Shown: one piece after another, positions 29,500-41,225 of the stretch
How the letters are laid out: each line of letters starts with the position of its first letter
Position numbering within the stretch: the stretch's first letter is position 1
From: Hydractinia symbiolongicarpus
Taxonomy: Eukaryota > Cnidaria > Hydrozoa > Anthoathecata > Hydractiniidae
DNA: 64,000 nucleotides
Assembly (NCBI RefSeq): GCF_029227915.1
Contig: NC_079876.1
Location: forward strand, 808,001 to 872,000
Direction of reading: 5' to 3'
Notes under the pieces: model-generated
What the model was told of the DNA's origin: nothing
What the model saw: only the letters and a program-made list of their open reading frames with translations
Database searches by the model: none
Translations under genes and position numbers: made by a program

Positions 29500-32400
29500 T
29501 TCAGTAATGTTTTCATTTTTGATGAGACGCTGAATATAAGAAGTTTAATCGTCGGCAAACGAAAACCTGCGATTTCCCGTAAATCCCGGACTCGGCCCGT
29601 ATAGTCAAAAGTATACAAGGAAAGTACCCAGTGAGTAAACTTATTTCCCGAACGAATTTTTAAATTATTTTTTCACCACTAAAACGCATGAGACTTGTAG
29701 TTTTTAAAAATGTTTTCATTTTTGATGAGACGCTGAATAAAAGAAGTTTAATCGCCGGCAAACGAAAACCTGCGACTTCCCGTAAATCCCGGACTCGGCC
29801 CGTATAGTCAAAAGTATACAAAGAAAGTACCCAGGGTGTAAACGCATTTCCCGAACGATTTTTTAAATTATTTTTTCACCACTAAAAGGCATGAGACTTG
29901 TAGTTTTCAAAAATGTTTTCATTTTTGATGAGACGCTGAATAAAAGAAGTTTAATCGCCGGCAAACGAAAACCCGCGACTCCCCGTAAATCCCGGCTTGG
30001 CCTGTATAGTCAAAAGTATACAAAGAAAGTACCCAGGGAGTAAACTCTTTTCCCGAACGATTTTTTAAATTATTTTTTCACCACTAAAACGCATGAGACT
30101 TGTAGTTTTCAAAAATGTTTTCATTTTTAATGAGACGCTGAATAAAAGAAGTTTAATCGCCGGCAAACGAAAACCTGCGATTTCCCGTAAATGCTGGACT
30201 CGGCCGGTATAGTCAAAAGTATACAAAGAAAGTACCCAGGGAGTAAACTCATCTCCCAAACGATTTTTTAAATTATTATTTCACCACTAAAGCCCATAAG
30301 ACTTGTAGTTTTTAAAATTGTTTTCATTTTTGATGAGACCTGAATAAAAGATGTTTAATTGCCGGCAAACGAAAACCCGCGATTTCCCGTAAATCCCGGA
30401 CTCGGCCCGTATAGTCAAAAGTAGACAAAGAAAGTACCCAGGGAGTAAACTCATTTCCCAAACGATTTTTTAAATTATTATTTAACCACTAAAGCCCATG
30501 AGACTTGTAGTTTTTAAAAATGTTTTCATTTTCGATGAGACGCTGAATAAAAGAAGTTTAATCGCCGGCAAACGAAAACCCGCGATTTCCCGTAAATCCC
30601 GGACTTGGCCCATATAGTTAAAAGTATCCAAGGAAAGTACCCAGTATGTAAACTCATTTCCCGAACGAATTTTTAAATTATTATTTAACCACTAAAGCCC
30701 ATGAGACTTGTAGTTTTTAAAAATGTTTTCATTTTCGATGAGACGCTGAATAAAAGAAGTTTAATCGCCGGCAAACGAAAACCCGCGATTTCCCGTAAAT
30801 CCCGGACTTGGCCCATATAGTTAAAAGTATCCAAGGAAAGTACCCAGTATGTAAACTCATTTCCCGAACGAATTTTTAAATTATTTTTTCACCACTAAAA
30901 CGCATGAGACTTGTAGATTTTAAAAATGTTTTCATTTTTGATGAGACGCTGAATAAAAGAAGTTTAATCGCCGGCAAACGAAAACCTGCGACTTCCCGTA
31001 AATCCCGGACTCGGCCCGTATAGTCAAAAGTATACAAAGAAAGTACCCAGGGTGTAAACGCATTTCCCGAACGATTTTTTAAATTATTTTTTCACCACTA
31101 AAACGCATGAGACTTGTAGTTTTCAAAAATGTTTTCATTTTTGATGAGACGCTGAATAAAAGAAGTTTAATCGCCGGCAAACGAAAACCCGCGACTCCCC
31201 GTAAATCCCGGCTTCGCCTGTATAGTCAAAAGTATACAAAGAAAGTACCCAGGGAGTAAACTCTTTTCCCGAACGATTTTTTAAATTATTTTTTCACCAC
31301 TAAAACGCATGAGACTTGTAGTTTTCAAAAATGTTTTCATTTTTAATGAGACGCTGAATAAAAGAAGTTTAATCGCCGGCAAACGAAAACCTGCGATTTC
31401 CCGTAAATCCTGGACTCGGCCGGTATAGTCAAAAGTATACAAAGAAAGTACCCAGGGAGTAAACTCATCTCCCAAACGATTTTTTAAATTATTATTTCAC
31501 CACTAAAGCCCATAAGACTTGTAGTTTTTAAAATTGTTTTCATTTTTGATGAGACCTGAATAAAAGATGTTTAATTGCCGGCAAACGAAAACCCGCGATT
31601 TCCCGTAAATCCCGGACTCGGCCCGTATAGTCAAAAGTATACAAAGAAAGTACCCAGTGAGTAAACTTATTTCCCGAACGATTTTTTAAATTATTTTTTC
31701 ACCACTAAAACGCATGAGACTTGTAGTTTTCAAAAATGTTTTCATTTTTGATGAGACGCTGAATAAAAGAAGTTTAATCGCCGGCAAACGAAAACCCGCG
31801 ACTCCCCGTAAATCCCGGCTTCGCCTGTATAGTCAAAAGTATACAAAGAAAGTACCCAGGGAGTAAACTCTTTTCCCGAACGATTTTTTAAATTATTTTT
31901 TCACCACTAAAACGCATGAGACTTGTAGTTTTCAAAAATGTTTTCATTTTTAATGAGACGCTGAATAAAAGAAGTTTAATCGCCGGCAAACGAAAACCTA
32001 CGATTTCCCGTAAATCCTGGACTCGGCCGGTATAGTCAAAAGTATACAAAGAAAGTACCCAGGGAGTAAACTCATCTCCCAAACGATTTTTTAAATTATT
32101 ATTTCACCACTAAAGCCCATAAGACTTGTAGTTTTTAAAATTGTTTTCATTTTTGATGAGACCTGAATAAAAGATGTTTAATTGCCGGCAAACGAAAACC
32201 CGCGATTTCCCGTAAATCCCGGACTCGGCCCGTATAGTCAAAAGTAGACAAAGAAAGTACCCAGGGAGTAAACTCATTTCCCAAACGATTTTTTAAATTA
32301 TTATTTCACCACTAAAGCCCATGAGACTTGTAGTTTTTAAAAATGTTTTCATTTTTGATGAGACGCTGAATAAAAGAAGTTTAATCGCCGGCAAACGAAA

Positions 32401-35400
32401 ACCCGCGACTCCCCGTAAATCCCGGCTTGGCCCGTATAGTCAAAAGTATACAAAGAAAGTACCCAGGGAGTAAACTCTTTTCCCGAACGATTTTTTAAAT
32501 TATTTTTTCACCACTAAAACGCATGAGACTTGTAGTTTTCAAAAATGTTTTCATTTTTAATGAGACGCTGAATAAAAGAAGTTTAATCGCCGGCAAACGA
32601 AAACCTGCGATTTCCCGTAAATCCTGGACTCGGCCCGTATAGTCAAAAGTATACAAAGAAAGTACCCAGGGAGTAAACTCATCTCCCAAACGATTTTTTA
32701 AATTATTATTTCACCACTAAAGCCCATGAGACTTGTAGTTTTTAAAATTGTTTTCATTTTTGATGAGACCTGAATAAAAGATGTTTAATCGCCGGCAAAC
32801 GAAAACCCGCGATTTCCCGTAAATCCCGGACTCGGCCCGTATAGTCAAAAGTATACAAAGAAAGTACCCAGGGAGTAAACTCATTTCCCAAACGATTTTT
32901 TAAATTATTATTTCACCACTAAAGCCCATGAGACTTGTAGTTTTTAAAAATGTTTTCATTTTTGATGAGACGCTGAATAAAAGAAGTTTAATCGCCGGCA
33001 AACGAAAACCCGCGATTTCCCGTAAATCCCGGACTCGGCCCATATAGTTAAAAGTATCCAAGGAAAGTACCCAGTGAGTAAACTCATTTCCCGAACGAAT
33101 TTTTAAATTATTTTTTCACCACTAAAACGCATGAGACTTGTAGTTTTCAGAAATGTTTTCATTTTTGATGAGACGCTGAATATAAGAAGTTTAATCGCCG
33201 GCAAACGAAAACCTGCGATTTCCCGTAAATCCCGGACTCGGCCCGTATAGTCAAAAGTATACAAGGAAAGTACCCAGTGAGTAAACTTATTTCCCGAACG
33301 AATTTTTAAATTATTTTTTCACCACTAAAACGCATGAGACTTGTAGTTTTTAAAAATGTTTTCATTTTTGATGAGACGCTGAATAAAAGAAGTTTAATCG
33401 CCGGCAAACGAAAACCTGCGACTTCCCGTAAATCCCGGACTCGGCCCGTATAGTCAAAAGTATACAAAGAAAGTACCCAGGGTGTAAACGCATTTCCCGA
33501 ACGATTTTTTAAATTATTTTTTCACCACTAAAAGGCATGAGACTTGTAGTTTTCAAAAATGTTTTCATTTTTGATGAGACGCTGAATAAAAGAAGTTTAA
33601 TCGCCGGCAAACGAAAACCCGCGACTCCCCGTAAATCCCGGCTTGGCCTGTATAGTCAAAAGTATACAAAGAAAGTACCCAGGGAGTAAACTCTTTTCCC
33701 GAACGATTTTTTAAATTATTTTTTCACCACTAAAACGCATGAGACTTGTAGTTTTCAAAAATGTTTTCATTTTTAATGAGACGCTGAATAAAAGAAGTTT
33801 AATCGCCGGCAAACGAAAACCTGCGATTTCCCGTAAATGCTGGACTCGGCCGGTATAGTCAAAAGTATACAAAGAAAGTACCCAGGGAGTAAACTCATCT
33901 CCCAAACGATTTTTTAAATTATTATTTCACCACTAAAGCCCATAAGACTTGTAGTTTTTAAAATTGTTTTCATTTTTGATGAGACCTGAATAAAAGATGT
34001 TTAATTGCCGGCAAACGAAAACCCGCGATTTCCCGTAAATCCCGGACTCGGCCCGTATAGTCAAAAGTAGACAAAGAAAGTACCCAGGGAGTAAACTCAT
34101 TTCCCAAACGATTTTTTAAATTATTATTTAACCACTAAAGCCCATGAGACTTGTAGTTTTTAAAAATGTTTTCATTTTCGATGAGACGCTGAATAAAAGA
34201 AGTTTAATCGCCGGCAAACGAAAACCCGCGATTTCCCGTAAATCCCGGACTTGGCCCATATAGTTAAAAGTATCCAAGGAAAGTACCCAGTATGTAAACT
34301 CATTTCCCGAACGAATTTTTAAATTATTTTTTCACCACTAAAACGCATGAGACTTGTAGTTTTCAGAAATGTTTTCATTTTTGATGAGACGCTGAATATA
34401 AGAAGTTTAATCGTCGGCAAACGAAAACCTGCGATTTCCCGTAAATCCCGGACTCGGCCCGTATAGTCAAAAGTATACAAAGAAAGTACCCAGGGAGTAA
34501 ACTCATCTCCCAAACGATTTTTTAAATTATTATTTCACCACTAAAGCCCATAAGACTTGTAGTTTTTAAAATTGTTTTCATTTTTGATGAGACCTGAATA
34601 AAAGATGTTTAATTGCCGGCAAACGAAAACCCGCGATTTCCCGTAAATCCCGGACTCGGCCCGTATAGTCAAAATTATACAAAGAAAGTACCCAGTGAGT
34701 AAACTTATTTCCCGAACGATTTTTTAAATTATTTTTTCACCACTAAAACGCATGAGACTTGTAGTTTTCAAAAATGTTTTCATTTTTGATGAGACGCTGA
34801 ATAAAAGAAGTTTAATCGCCGGCAAACGAAAACCCGCGACTCCCCGTAAATCCCGGCTTCGCCTGTATAGTCAAAAGTATACAAAGAAAGTACCCAGGGA
34901 GTAAACTCTTTTCCCGAACGATTTTTTAAATTATTTTTTCACCACTAAAACGCATGAGACTTGTAGTTTTCAAAAATGTTTTCATTTTTAATGAGACGCT
35001 GAATAAAAGAAGTTTAATCGCCGGCAAACGAAAACCTGCGATTTCCCGTAAATCCTGGACTCGGCCGGTATAGTCAAAAGTATACAAAGAAAGTACCCAG
35101 GGAGTAAACTCATCTCCCAAACGATTTTTTAAATTATTATTTCACCACTAAAGCCCATAAGACTTGTAGTTTTTAAAATTGTTTTCATTTTTGATGAGAC
35201 CTGAATAAAAGATGTTTAATTGCCGGCAAACGAAAACCCGCGATTTCCCGTAAATCCCGGACTCGGCCCGTATAGTCAAAAGTAGACAAAGAAAGTACCC
35301 AGGGAGTAAACTCATTTCCCAAACGATTTTTTAAATTATTATTTCACCACTAAAGCCCATGAGACTTGTAGTTTTTAAAAATGTTTTCATTTTTGATGAG

Positions 35401-37700
35401 ACGCTGAATAAAAGAAGTTTAATCGCCGGCAAACGAAAACCCGCGACTCCCCGTAAATCCCGGCTTGGCCCGTATAGTCAAAAGTATACAAAGAAAGTAC
35501 CCAGGGAGTAAACTCTATTCCCGAACGATTTTTTAAATTATTTTTTCACCACTAAAACGCATGAGACTTGTAGTTTTCAAAAATGTTTTCATTTTTAATG
35601 AGACGCTGAATAAAAGAAGTTTAATCGCCGGCAAACGAAAACCTGCGATTTCCCGTAAATCCTGGACTCGGCCCGTATAGTCAAAAGTATACAAAGAAAG
35701 TACCCAGGGAGTAAACTCATCTCCCAAACGATTTTTTAAATTATTATTTCACCACTAAAGCCCATGAGACTTGTAGTTTTTAAAATTGTTTTCATTTTTG
35801 ATGAGACCTGAATAAAAGATGTTTAATCGCCGGCAAACGAAAACCCGCGATTTTCCGTAAATCCCGGACTCGGCCCGTATAGTCAAAAGTATACAAAGAA
35901 AGTACCCAGGGAGTAAACTCATTTCCCAAACGATTTTTTAAATTATTATTTCACCACTAAAGCCCATGAGACTTGTAGTTTTTAAAAATGTTTTCATTTT
36001 TGATGAGACGCTGAATAAAAGAAGTTTAATCGCCGGCAAACGAAAACCCGCGATTTCCCGTAAATCCCGGACTCGGCCCATATAGTTAAAAGTATCCAAG
36101 GAAAGTACCCAGTGAGTAAACTCATTTCCCGAACGAATTTTTAAATTATTTTTTCACCACTAAAACGCATGAGACTTGTAGTTTTCAGAAATGTTTTCAT
36201 TTTTGATGAGACGCTGAATATAAGAAGTTTAATCGCCGGCAAACGAAAACCTGCGATTTCCCGTAAATCCCGGACTCGGCCCGTATAGTCAAAAGTATAC
36301 AAGGAAAGTACCCAGTGAGTAAACTTATTTCCCGAACGAATTTTTAAATTATTTTTTCACCACTAAAACGCATGAGACTTGTAGTTTTTAAAATTGTTTT
36401 CATTTTTGATGAGACGCTGAATATAAGAAGTTTAATTGCCGGCAAACGAAAACCTGCGATTTCCCGTAAATCCCGGACTCGGCCCGTATAGTCAAAAGTA
36501 TACAAGGAAAGTACCCAGTGAGTAAACTTATTTCCCGAACGAATTTTTAAATTATTTTTTCACCACTAAAACGCATGAGACTTGTAGTTTTTAAAATTGT
36601 TTTCATTTTTGATGAGACCTGAATAAAAGATGTTTAATCGCCGGCAAACGAAAACCCGCGATTTCCCGTAAATCCCGGACTCGGCCGGTATAGTCAAAAG
36701 TATACAAGGAAAGTACCCAGTGAGTAAACTCATTTCCCGAACGAATTTTTAAATTATTTTTTCACCACTAAAACGCATAAGACATGTAGTTTTCAAAAAT
36801 GTTTTCATTTTTGATGAGACGCTGAATAAAAGAAGTTTAATCGCCGGCAAACGAAAACCTGCGATTTCCCGTAAATCCCGGACTCGGCCGGTATAGTCAA
36901 AAGTATACAAGGAAAGTACCCAGTGAGTAAACTCATTTCCCGAACGATTTTTTAAATTATTTTTTCACCACTAAAACGCATAAGACTTGTAGTTTTCAAA
37001 AATGTTTTCATTTTTGATGAGACGCTGAATAAAAGAAGTTTAATCGCCGGCAAACGAAAACCTGCGATTTCCCGTAAATCCCGGACCCGTCCGTATAGTC
37101 AAAAGTATACAAAGAAAGTACCCAGGGAGTAAACTCATTTCCCAAACGATTTTTTAAATTATTATTTCACCACTAAAACGCATGAGACTTGTAGTTTTCA
37201 GTAATGTTTTCATTTTTGATGAGACCCTGAATATAAGAAGTTTAATCGCCGGCAAACGAAAACCTGCGATTTCCCGTAAATCCCGGACTCGGCCCGTATA
37301 GTCAAAAGTATACAAGGAAAGTACCTAGTGAGTAAACTTATTTCCCGAACGAATTTTTAAATTATTTTTTCACCACTAAAACGCATGAGATTTGTAGTTT
37401 TTAAAAATGTTTTCATTTTTGATGAGACGCTGAATAAAAGAAGTTTAATCGTCGGCAAACGAAAACCTGCGATTTCCCGTAAATCCCGGACTCGGCCCGT
37501 ATAGTCAAAAGTATACAAAGAAAGTACCCAGGGTGTAAACGCATTTCCCGAACGATTTTTTAAATTATTTTTTCACCACTAAAACGCATGAGACTTGTAG
37601 TTTTCAAAAATGTTTTCATTTTTGATGAGACGCTGAATAAAAGAAGTTTAATCGCCGGCAAACGAAAACCCGCGACTCCCCGTAAATCCCGGCTTGGCCT
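29500..37700. repeat. Satellite higher-order block, 18-mer with nested 3-mers
   Basis: The variant AAATGCTGGACTC recurs at about 30190 and 33836, 3646 bp (18 monomers) apart. Nested 607-bp (3-monomer) repeats are seen at about 31281, 31888 and 32495, and again at 34926 and 35533. Edges are approximate. Confidence 0.7.
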
Positions 37701-38925
37701 GTATAGTCAAAAGTATACAAAGGAAGTACCCAGGGAGTAAACTCTTTTCCCGAACGATTTTTTAAATTATTTTTTCACCACTAAAACGCATGAGACTTGT
37801 AGTTTTCAAAAATGTTTTCATTTTTAATGAGACGCTGAATAAAAGAAGTTTACTCGCCGGCAAACGAAAACCTGCGATTTCCCGTAAATCCTGGACTCGG
37901 CCCGTATAGTCAAAATTATACAAAGAAAGTACCCAGGGAGTAAACTCATCTCCCAAACGATTTTTTAAATTATTATTTCACCACTAAAGCCCATAAGACT
38001 TGTAGTTTTTAAAATTGTTTTCATTTTTGATGAGACCTGAATAAAAGATGTTTAATTGCCGGCAAATGAAAACCCGCGATTTCCCGTAAATCCCGAACTC
38101 GGCCCGTATAGTCAAACGTATACAAAGAAAGTACCCAGGGAGTAAACTCATTTCCCAAACGATTTTTTAAATTATTATTTCACCACTAAAGCCCATGAGA
38201 CTTGTAGTTTTTAAAAATGTTTTCTTTTTTGATGAGACGCTGAATAAAAGAAGTTTAATCGCCGGCAAACGAAAACCCGCGATTTCCCGTAAATCCCAGA
38301 CTCGGCCTATATAGTTAAAAGTATCCAAGGAAAGTACCCAGTGAGTAAACTTATTTCCCGAACGAATTTTTAAAATATTTTTTCACCACTAAAACGCATG
38401 AGACTTGTAGTTTTCAGAAATGTTTTCATTTTTGATGAGACGCTGAATATAAGAAGTTTAATCGCCGGCAAACGAAAACCTGCGATTTCCCGTAAATCCG
38501 GGACTCGGCCGGTATAGTCAAAAGTATACAAGGAAAGTACCCAGTGAGTAAACTTATTTCCCGAACGAATTTTTAAATTATTTTTTCACCACTAAAACGC
38601 ATGAGACTTGTAGTTTTTAAAAATGTTTTCATTTTTGATGAGACGCTGAATAAAAGAAGTTTAACCGCTGGCAAACGAAAACCTGCGATTTCCCGTAAAT
38701 CCCGGACTCGGCCCGTATAGTCAAAAGTATACAAAGAAAGTACCCAGGGTGTAAACGCATTTCCCGAACGATTTTTTAAATTATTTTTTGACCACTAAAA
38801 CGCATGAGACTTGTAGTTTTCAAAAATGTTTTCATTTTTGATGAGACGCTGAATAAAAGAAGATTAATCGCCGGCAAACGAAAACCCGCGACTCCCCGTA
38901 AATCCCGGCTTGGCCCGTATAGTCA

Positions 38926-38930
38926 AAAGT
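38926..38930. repeat. Left target site duplication AAAGT
   Basis: AAAGT directly abuts the left terminal inverted repeat and is repeated at 55482-55486. With one copy removed, the flanks join into an ordinary satellite monomer (GTCAAAAGTATACAAAG), so this is the insertion footprint. Confidence 0.85.
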
Positions 38931-39213
38931 AGAGATAGGAAAACCCCAATGTTAGGACAGACCCCCTTAGCAGTTTCCTATCCCACGTTAAATTATGGAT
39001 CATCCACGTCAAATCAACGATAGAAGAGTCGATAAAATCCATGTGCACTTTACCACTTTACGTCAAATAAGCGGGCGTGCTCTATAATATCTGTCCAAAA
39101 CCCCCTCCCCGGCCGTGTCCCCTGGGCCCCTCCCCGCCCTCATCTGTCGTCTCCTATAAATTATAGTGTTATGTGTGTCTATAATGTCCTCTAGCCAGTG
39201 TGGTAAAACCATC
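38931..39213 (+). repeat. Left terminal inverted repeat (283 bp)
   Basis: Reverse complement of 55182-55481. By eye there are about two substitutions, a 17-bp segment present only in the right copy, and a mismatch at the inner edge. The terminus starts with AGAG. GATAGGAAA at 38934-38942 can pair with TTTCCTATC at 38974-38982. A C-rich stretch (39105-39140) makes the opposite strand G-rich. The inner end carries an orphan copy of the last codons of PolB. Confidence 0.95.
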
Positions 39214-39398
39214 TGTCAATCAAACGCTTATAACAAAAGGATTTTACATATTTTACATATTTTACATACCAGAAAGTTGTTTACATAAGAAAAAAGTTAA
39301 AACGAAAGTAGCCGTTGCTAAGGATATTTGGTATGTAAGGAATGCATTGTTTCTCTATTGTTATTCTGGCTTGATTGACATTTAATTGACGTCAATCT
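39214..39398. other. Intergenic spacer with TTTTACATA triplet repeat
   Basis: 185 bp between the left TIR and the 3' end of the first gene. It contains three perfect tandem copies of TTTTACATA (39242-39268). An open frame of about 60 codons crossing it begins at GTG inside the TIR, is low-complexity, and is not credible as a gene. Confidence 0.7.
39373..39397. terminator. Palindromic element after the 389-aa gene
   Basis: GATTGAC (39373-39379) can pair with GTCAATC (39391-39397). The right part is also the 12-bp palindrome ATTGACGTCAAT, which contains TGACGTCA. It lies immediately 3' of the minus-strand stop at 39399. It could be a 3'-end signal by analogy with the other hairpins. The TGACGTCA core also matches a CREB/ATF site, but a downstream location makes that less likely. 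Confidence 0.4.
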
Positions 39399-40568
39399 TT
39401 ATCTAAACAAATACCATATGAAATAACCCGTTGTCATAACAATCACAAGAGCGATCTTCTCATCTTCGTGTGTAGGAGGAGTATCTTTGTGGTAAGGTGC
39501 AGTAATGTGTTTATCTGTAGTATCCACGTGGTGTATGGTGATGTGTTTATCAGGATGATCGGGTGTTACAGGCTTCTTTTTAGTTATCTTATGTGATTCG
39601 GTAACATTGACCTTTCGATTGATACCAATGGTAAGATCTTCACCCGATATCAAAATCTTGTTGTTGTAACCTACCACCCCTGTCTTAATTCTGAGATTCA
39701 TGTCACTAGGTAACATATAAATACCTTGTCCAACCGAATAATCAACCTTACTTGAAGCGTAGTTTAACGTATCCTGATAACGTTTAATGTCCTCCTGAAT
39801 ATCAACCCTACGGTTAACAATGTCTTCAAGGTTATTCATAAAAACTCTTTGGGCGGTCAGAGCAATTGAATCATTACCAAGGATGGAGGAGCGTGCCGAG
39901 GCCTGAGAACTAAGAACAAGATAGGCATAGGCCCTAACACTGCTTGAGATCTTCACAAGGCCCGTTTTTGTAAATCCATCGGATTTTTCCACAATCCACC
40001 GCGTCATGGAGTCGTTAGTGAAATAACTCAACCCGGGAGTTGGATAGTCTTTACGTCTTTTTTGATATGAAGTGAAAAAGTACTGACCTCTGTATTTCAT
40101 GGGGTTGGAATCAACATCATACTCACCACAGATTTTTAGAAATTCCTCATTTGAATAAGGATTATCATATTGATTAAAACTATCCTCAAAGGGTAGAGGT
40201 GTCTGTAGGCGCTTAATGATTCGTCTAATGTGATAATACACATGAAAACGATATATTGACCTGACCATAGATCTACCATCCTTCAGGTGTTCGGAACTTA
40301 CCCCACAGGCACTTGAAGCACACCAAGTGGCGAAATTTAGCTGGGTTTGCCATAGTCTAAAAGGTTGATCATTCCAAATTCTCATACGTTGCGCGTTATG
40401 ACTAAGTTCATAATTGGTAAAAATATTAGGAAAGGAAGCGGGGAAAGAGCCACTTTCAGACACAATAATGGCCTGTTTGTACAGATCCCTAGCGCCCAAT
40501 ATTTGAAGATCCCGCCCTCCATTTGGCTGATATGCCGCATTCGGATTATATCTGAAAATATCATCCAT
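39399..40568 (-). CDS. Conserved Polinton protein of unknown function, C-terminal membrane anchor (389 aa)
   Basis: ATG at 40568 follows TTTAAAT by 6 nt and the frame is uninterrupted to 39399. The protein is mostly soluble-looking. It has a Cys-containing segment (WCASSACGVSS, about residues 81-91), a Tyr/Arg-rich helical region (FHVYYHIRRIIKRL), a helical middle around residues 240-280, and a His/Lys/Thr-rich tail with repeated KHIT motifs (about 335-370). A final hydrophobic stretch (IALVIVMTTGYFIWYLF) would anchor it C-terminally. It looks like a conserved family I associate with invertebrate Polintons, but I cannot assign a function; a virion or assembly role is inferred from its place next to the capsid genes. 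It is divergently transcribed from the minor capsid gene across a very short promoter. I see no protease motif. Confidence 0.85.
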   Translation of the reverse strand: MDDIFRYNPNAAYQPNGGRDLQILGARDLYKQAIIVSESGSFPASFPNIFTNYELSHNAQRMRIWNDQPFRLWQTQLNFATWCASSACGVSSEHLKDGRSMVRSIYRFHVYYHIRRIIKRLQTPLPFEDSFNQYDNPYSNEEFLKICGEYDVDSNPMKYRGQYFFTSYQKRRKDYPTPGLSYFTNDSMTRWIVEKSDGFTKTGLVKISSSVRAYAYLVLSSQASARSSILGNDSIALTAQRVFMNNLEDIVNRRVDIQEDIKRYQDTLNYASSKVDYSVGQGIYMLPSDMNLRIKTGVVGYNNKILISGEDLTIGINRKVNVTESHKITKKKPVTPDHPDKHITIHHVDTTDKHITAPYHKDTPPTHEDEKIALVIVMTTGYFIWYLFR

Positions 40569-40606
40569 TCTTTGATTTAAATATATTCACAATCTCTAAT
40601 ATAATA
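40569..40606. promoter_or_regulatory. Divergent promoter, 389-aa gene / minor capsid gene
   Basis: 38 AT-rich bases. On the minus strand TTTAAAT stands exactly 6 nt before the ATG at 40568. On the plus strand CTAATATAATA (40596-40606) directly abuts an ATG at 40607. The same layout recurs at 46405-46444. Confidence 0.6.
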
Positions 40607-40612
40607 ATGTAA

Positions 40613-41170
40613 ATCACAATAAAGGACGTAAATAGCGAGAAGAAAATCTATTTGTATCAACCGATAGACAACTCACATGGTACAAAGGAGGTTGCGATCG
40701 TGGAGACGTTTTCAGATAATGTCACATATGTAGCTACAGCTCCAATAGATATACCCTTGGCCGATGGAGTTACCACGGTTAGGTTACAACAGGGTCAGCA
40801 CTACACGGGTAGGGAGTTGAATTCAATCGTGAGAGGTGATGTAAAATCAACACAACTAGCTAGAAACTCTAAGTTGAGTAAAATATTCAATATGGAGGGT
40901 GTAACGGAACTACATTTTAATCTTAATGAATTGGATAACTCGTTAAATCTTAAAGATGGTGAATATAGCAACAACCTGATGACATATCATATATCCGAGT
41001 ATGGTGGTGATTTTACATATATTGAACCGAAAAATCCGCAATATAAGAAACTAAAGAAAGGTTTACTTCAATCACTTACCATGAGAGTCACAGGTCAGAT
41101 TGGTAAGGTGTTATGGGGTGGTATGAAGACAACAGTTACCATTCACATAAGAGATACGGCGTACAGATGA
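40613..41170 (+). CDS. Minor capsid (penton, single jelly-roll) protein; start region disrupted
   Basis: About 185 codons are open to the stop at 41170. The content is beta-rich, ending in a segment typical of Polinton minor capsid proteins (GQIGKVLWGGMKTTVTIHIR). This protein family forms the pentameric vertices of the icosahedral virion. Position just before the major capsid gene supports the call. The start is odd. The frame has no ATG between 40613 and its body; the first candidates are non-ATG codons (GTA at 40628, TTG at 40652). The only nearby in-frame ATG (40607) is followed at once by an in-frame TAA (40610-40612). CTAATATAATA sits right before that ATG, as it does near the 161-aa gene's start. 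This suggests the original start was 40607 and codon 2 is now a stop. Re-initiation, splicing or a sequencing error are alternatives. Confidence 0.8.
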   Translation: MTIKDVNSEKKIYLYQPIDNSHGTKEVAIVETFSDNVTYVATAPIDIPLADGVTTVRLQQGQHYTGRELNSIVRGDVKSTQLARNSKLSKIFNMEGVTELHFNLNELDNSLNLKDGEYSNNLMTYHISEYGGDFTYIEPKNPQYKKLKKGLLQSLTMRVTGQIGKVLWGGMKTTVTIHIRDTAYR

Positions 41171-41225
41171 TACCGTAGCATTAACCGAATTAAAGTAAAA
41201 TAAAATAAAAGTAATATGGAATAGC

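Larger units (their letters stand above)
1..38930. repeat. Left arm of ~203-bp satellite array
   Basis: Head-to-tail tandem array of about 190 monomers, all in one orientation, with no gene in it. Every monomer carries landmarks such as GAGACTTGTAG, GATGAGACGCTGAAT and CGCCGGCAAACGAAAACC. Two main types alternate: type A reads TCACCACTAAAACGCATGAG, type B reads TCACCACTAAAGCCCATGAG. A one-base-shorter variant has GAGACCTGAAT in place of GAGACGCTGAAT and gives 202-bp units. Open frames of 64-65 codons recur on both strands in register with the monomer, as expected when the unit lacks stops in a frame; they are not evidence of genes. The period is close to a nucleosome repeat length, which fits constitutive heterochromatin, but centromeric function is not shown. 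Confidence 0.97.

Noticed and set aside
1264-38000. Dozens of 64-65 codon (and some 102-codon) frames on both strands of the satellite
   Set aside because: They recur once per monomer in fixed phase, have no coding signature, and often overlap each other on opposite strands. They follow from a repeat unit lacking stops.
39200-39385. 61-codon plus-strand frame next to the left TIR
   Set aside because: It starts at GTG inside the TIR, crosses the TTTTACATA repeat, and shows no domain.
39384-39396. Consensus CREB/ATF site TGACGTCA as a promoter element
   Set aside because: It lies 3' of the only nearby gene and is part of a larger palindrome better explained as a 3' structure.
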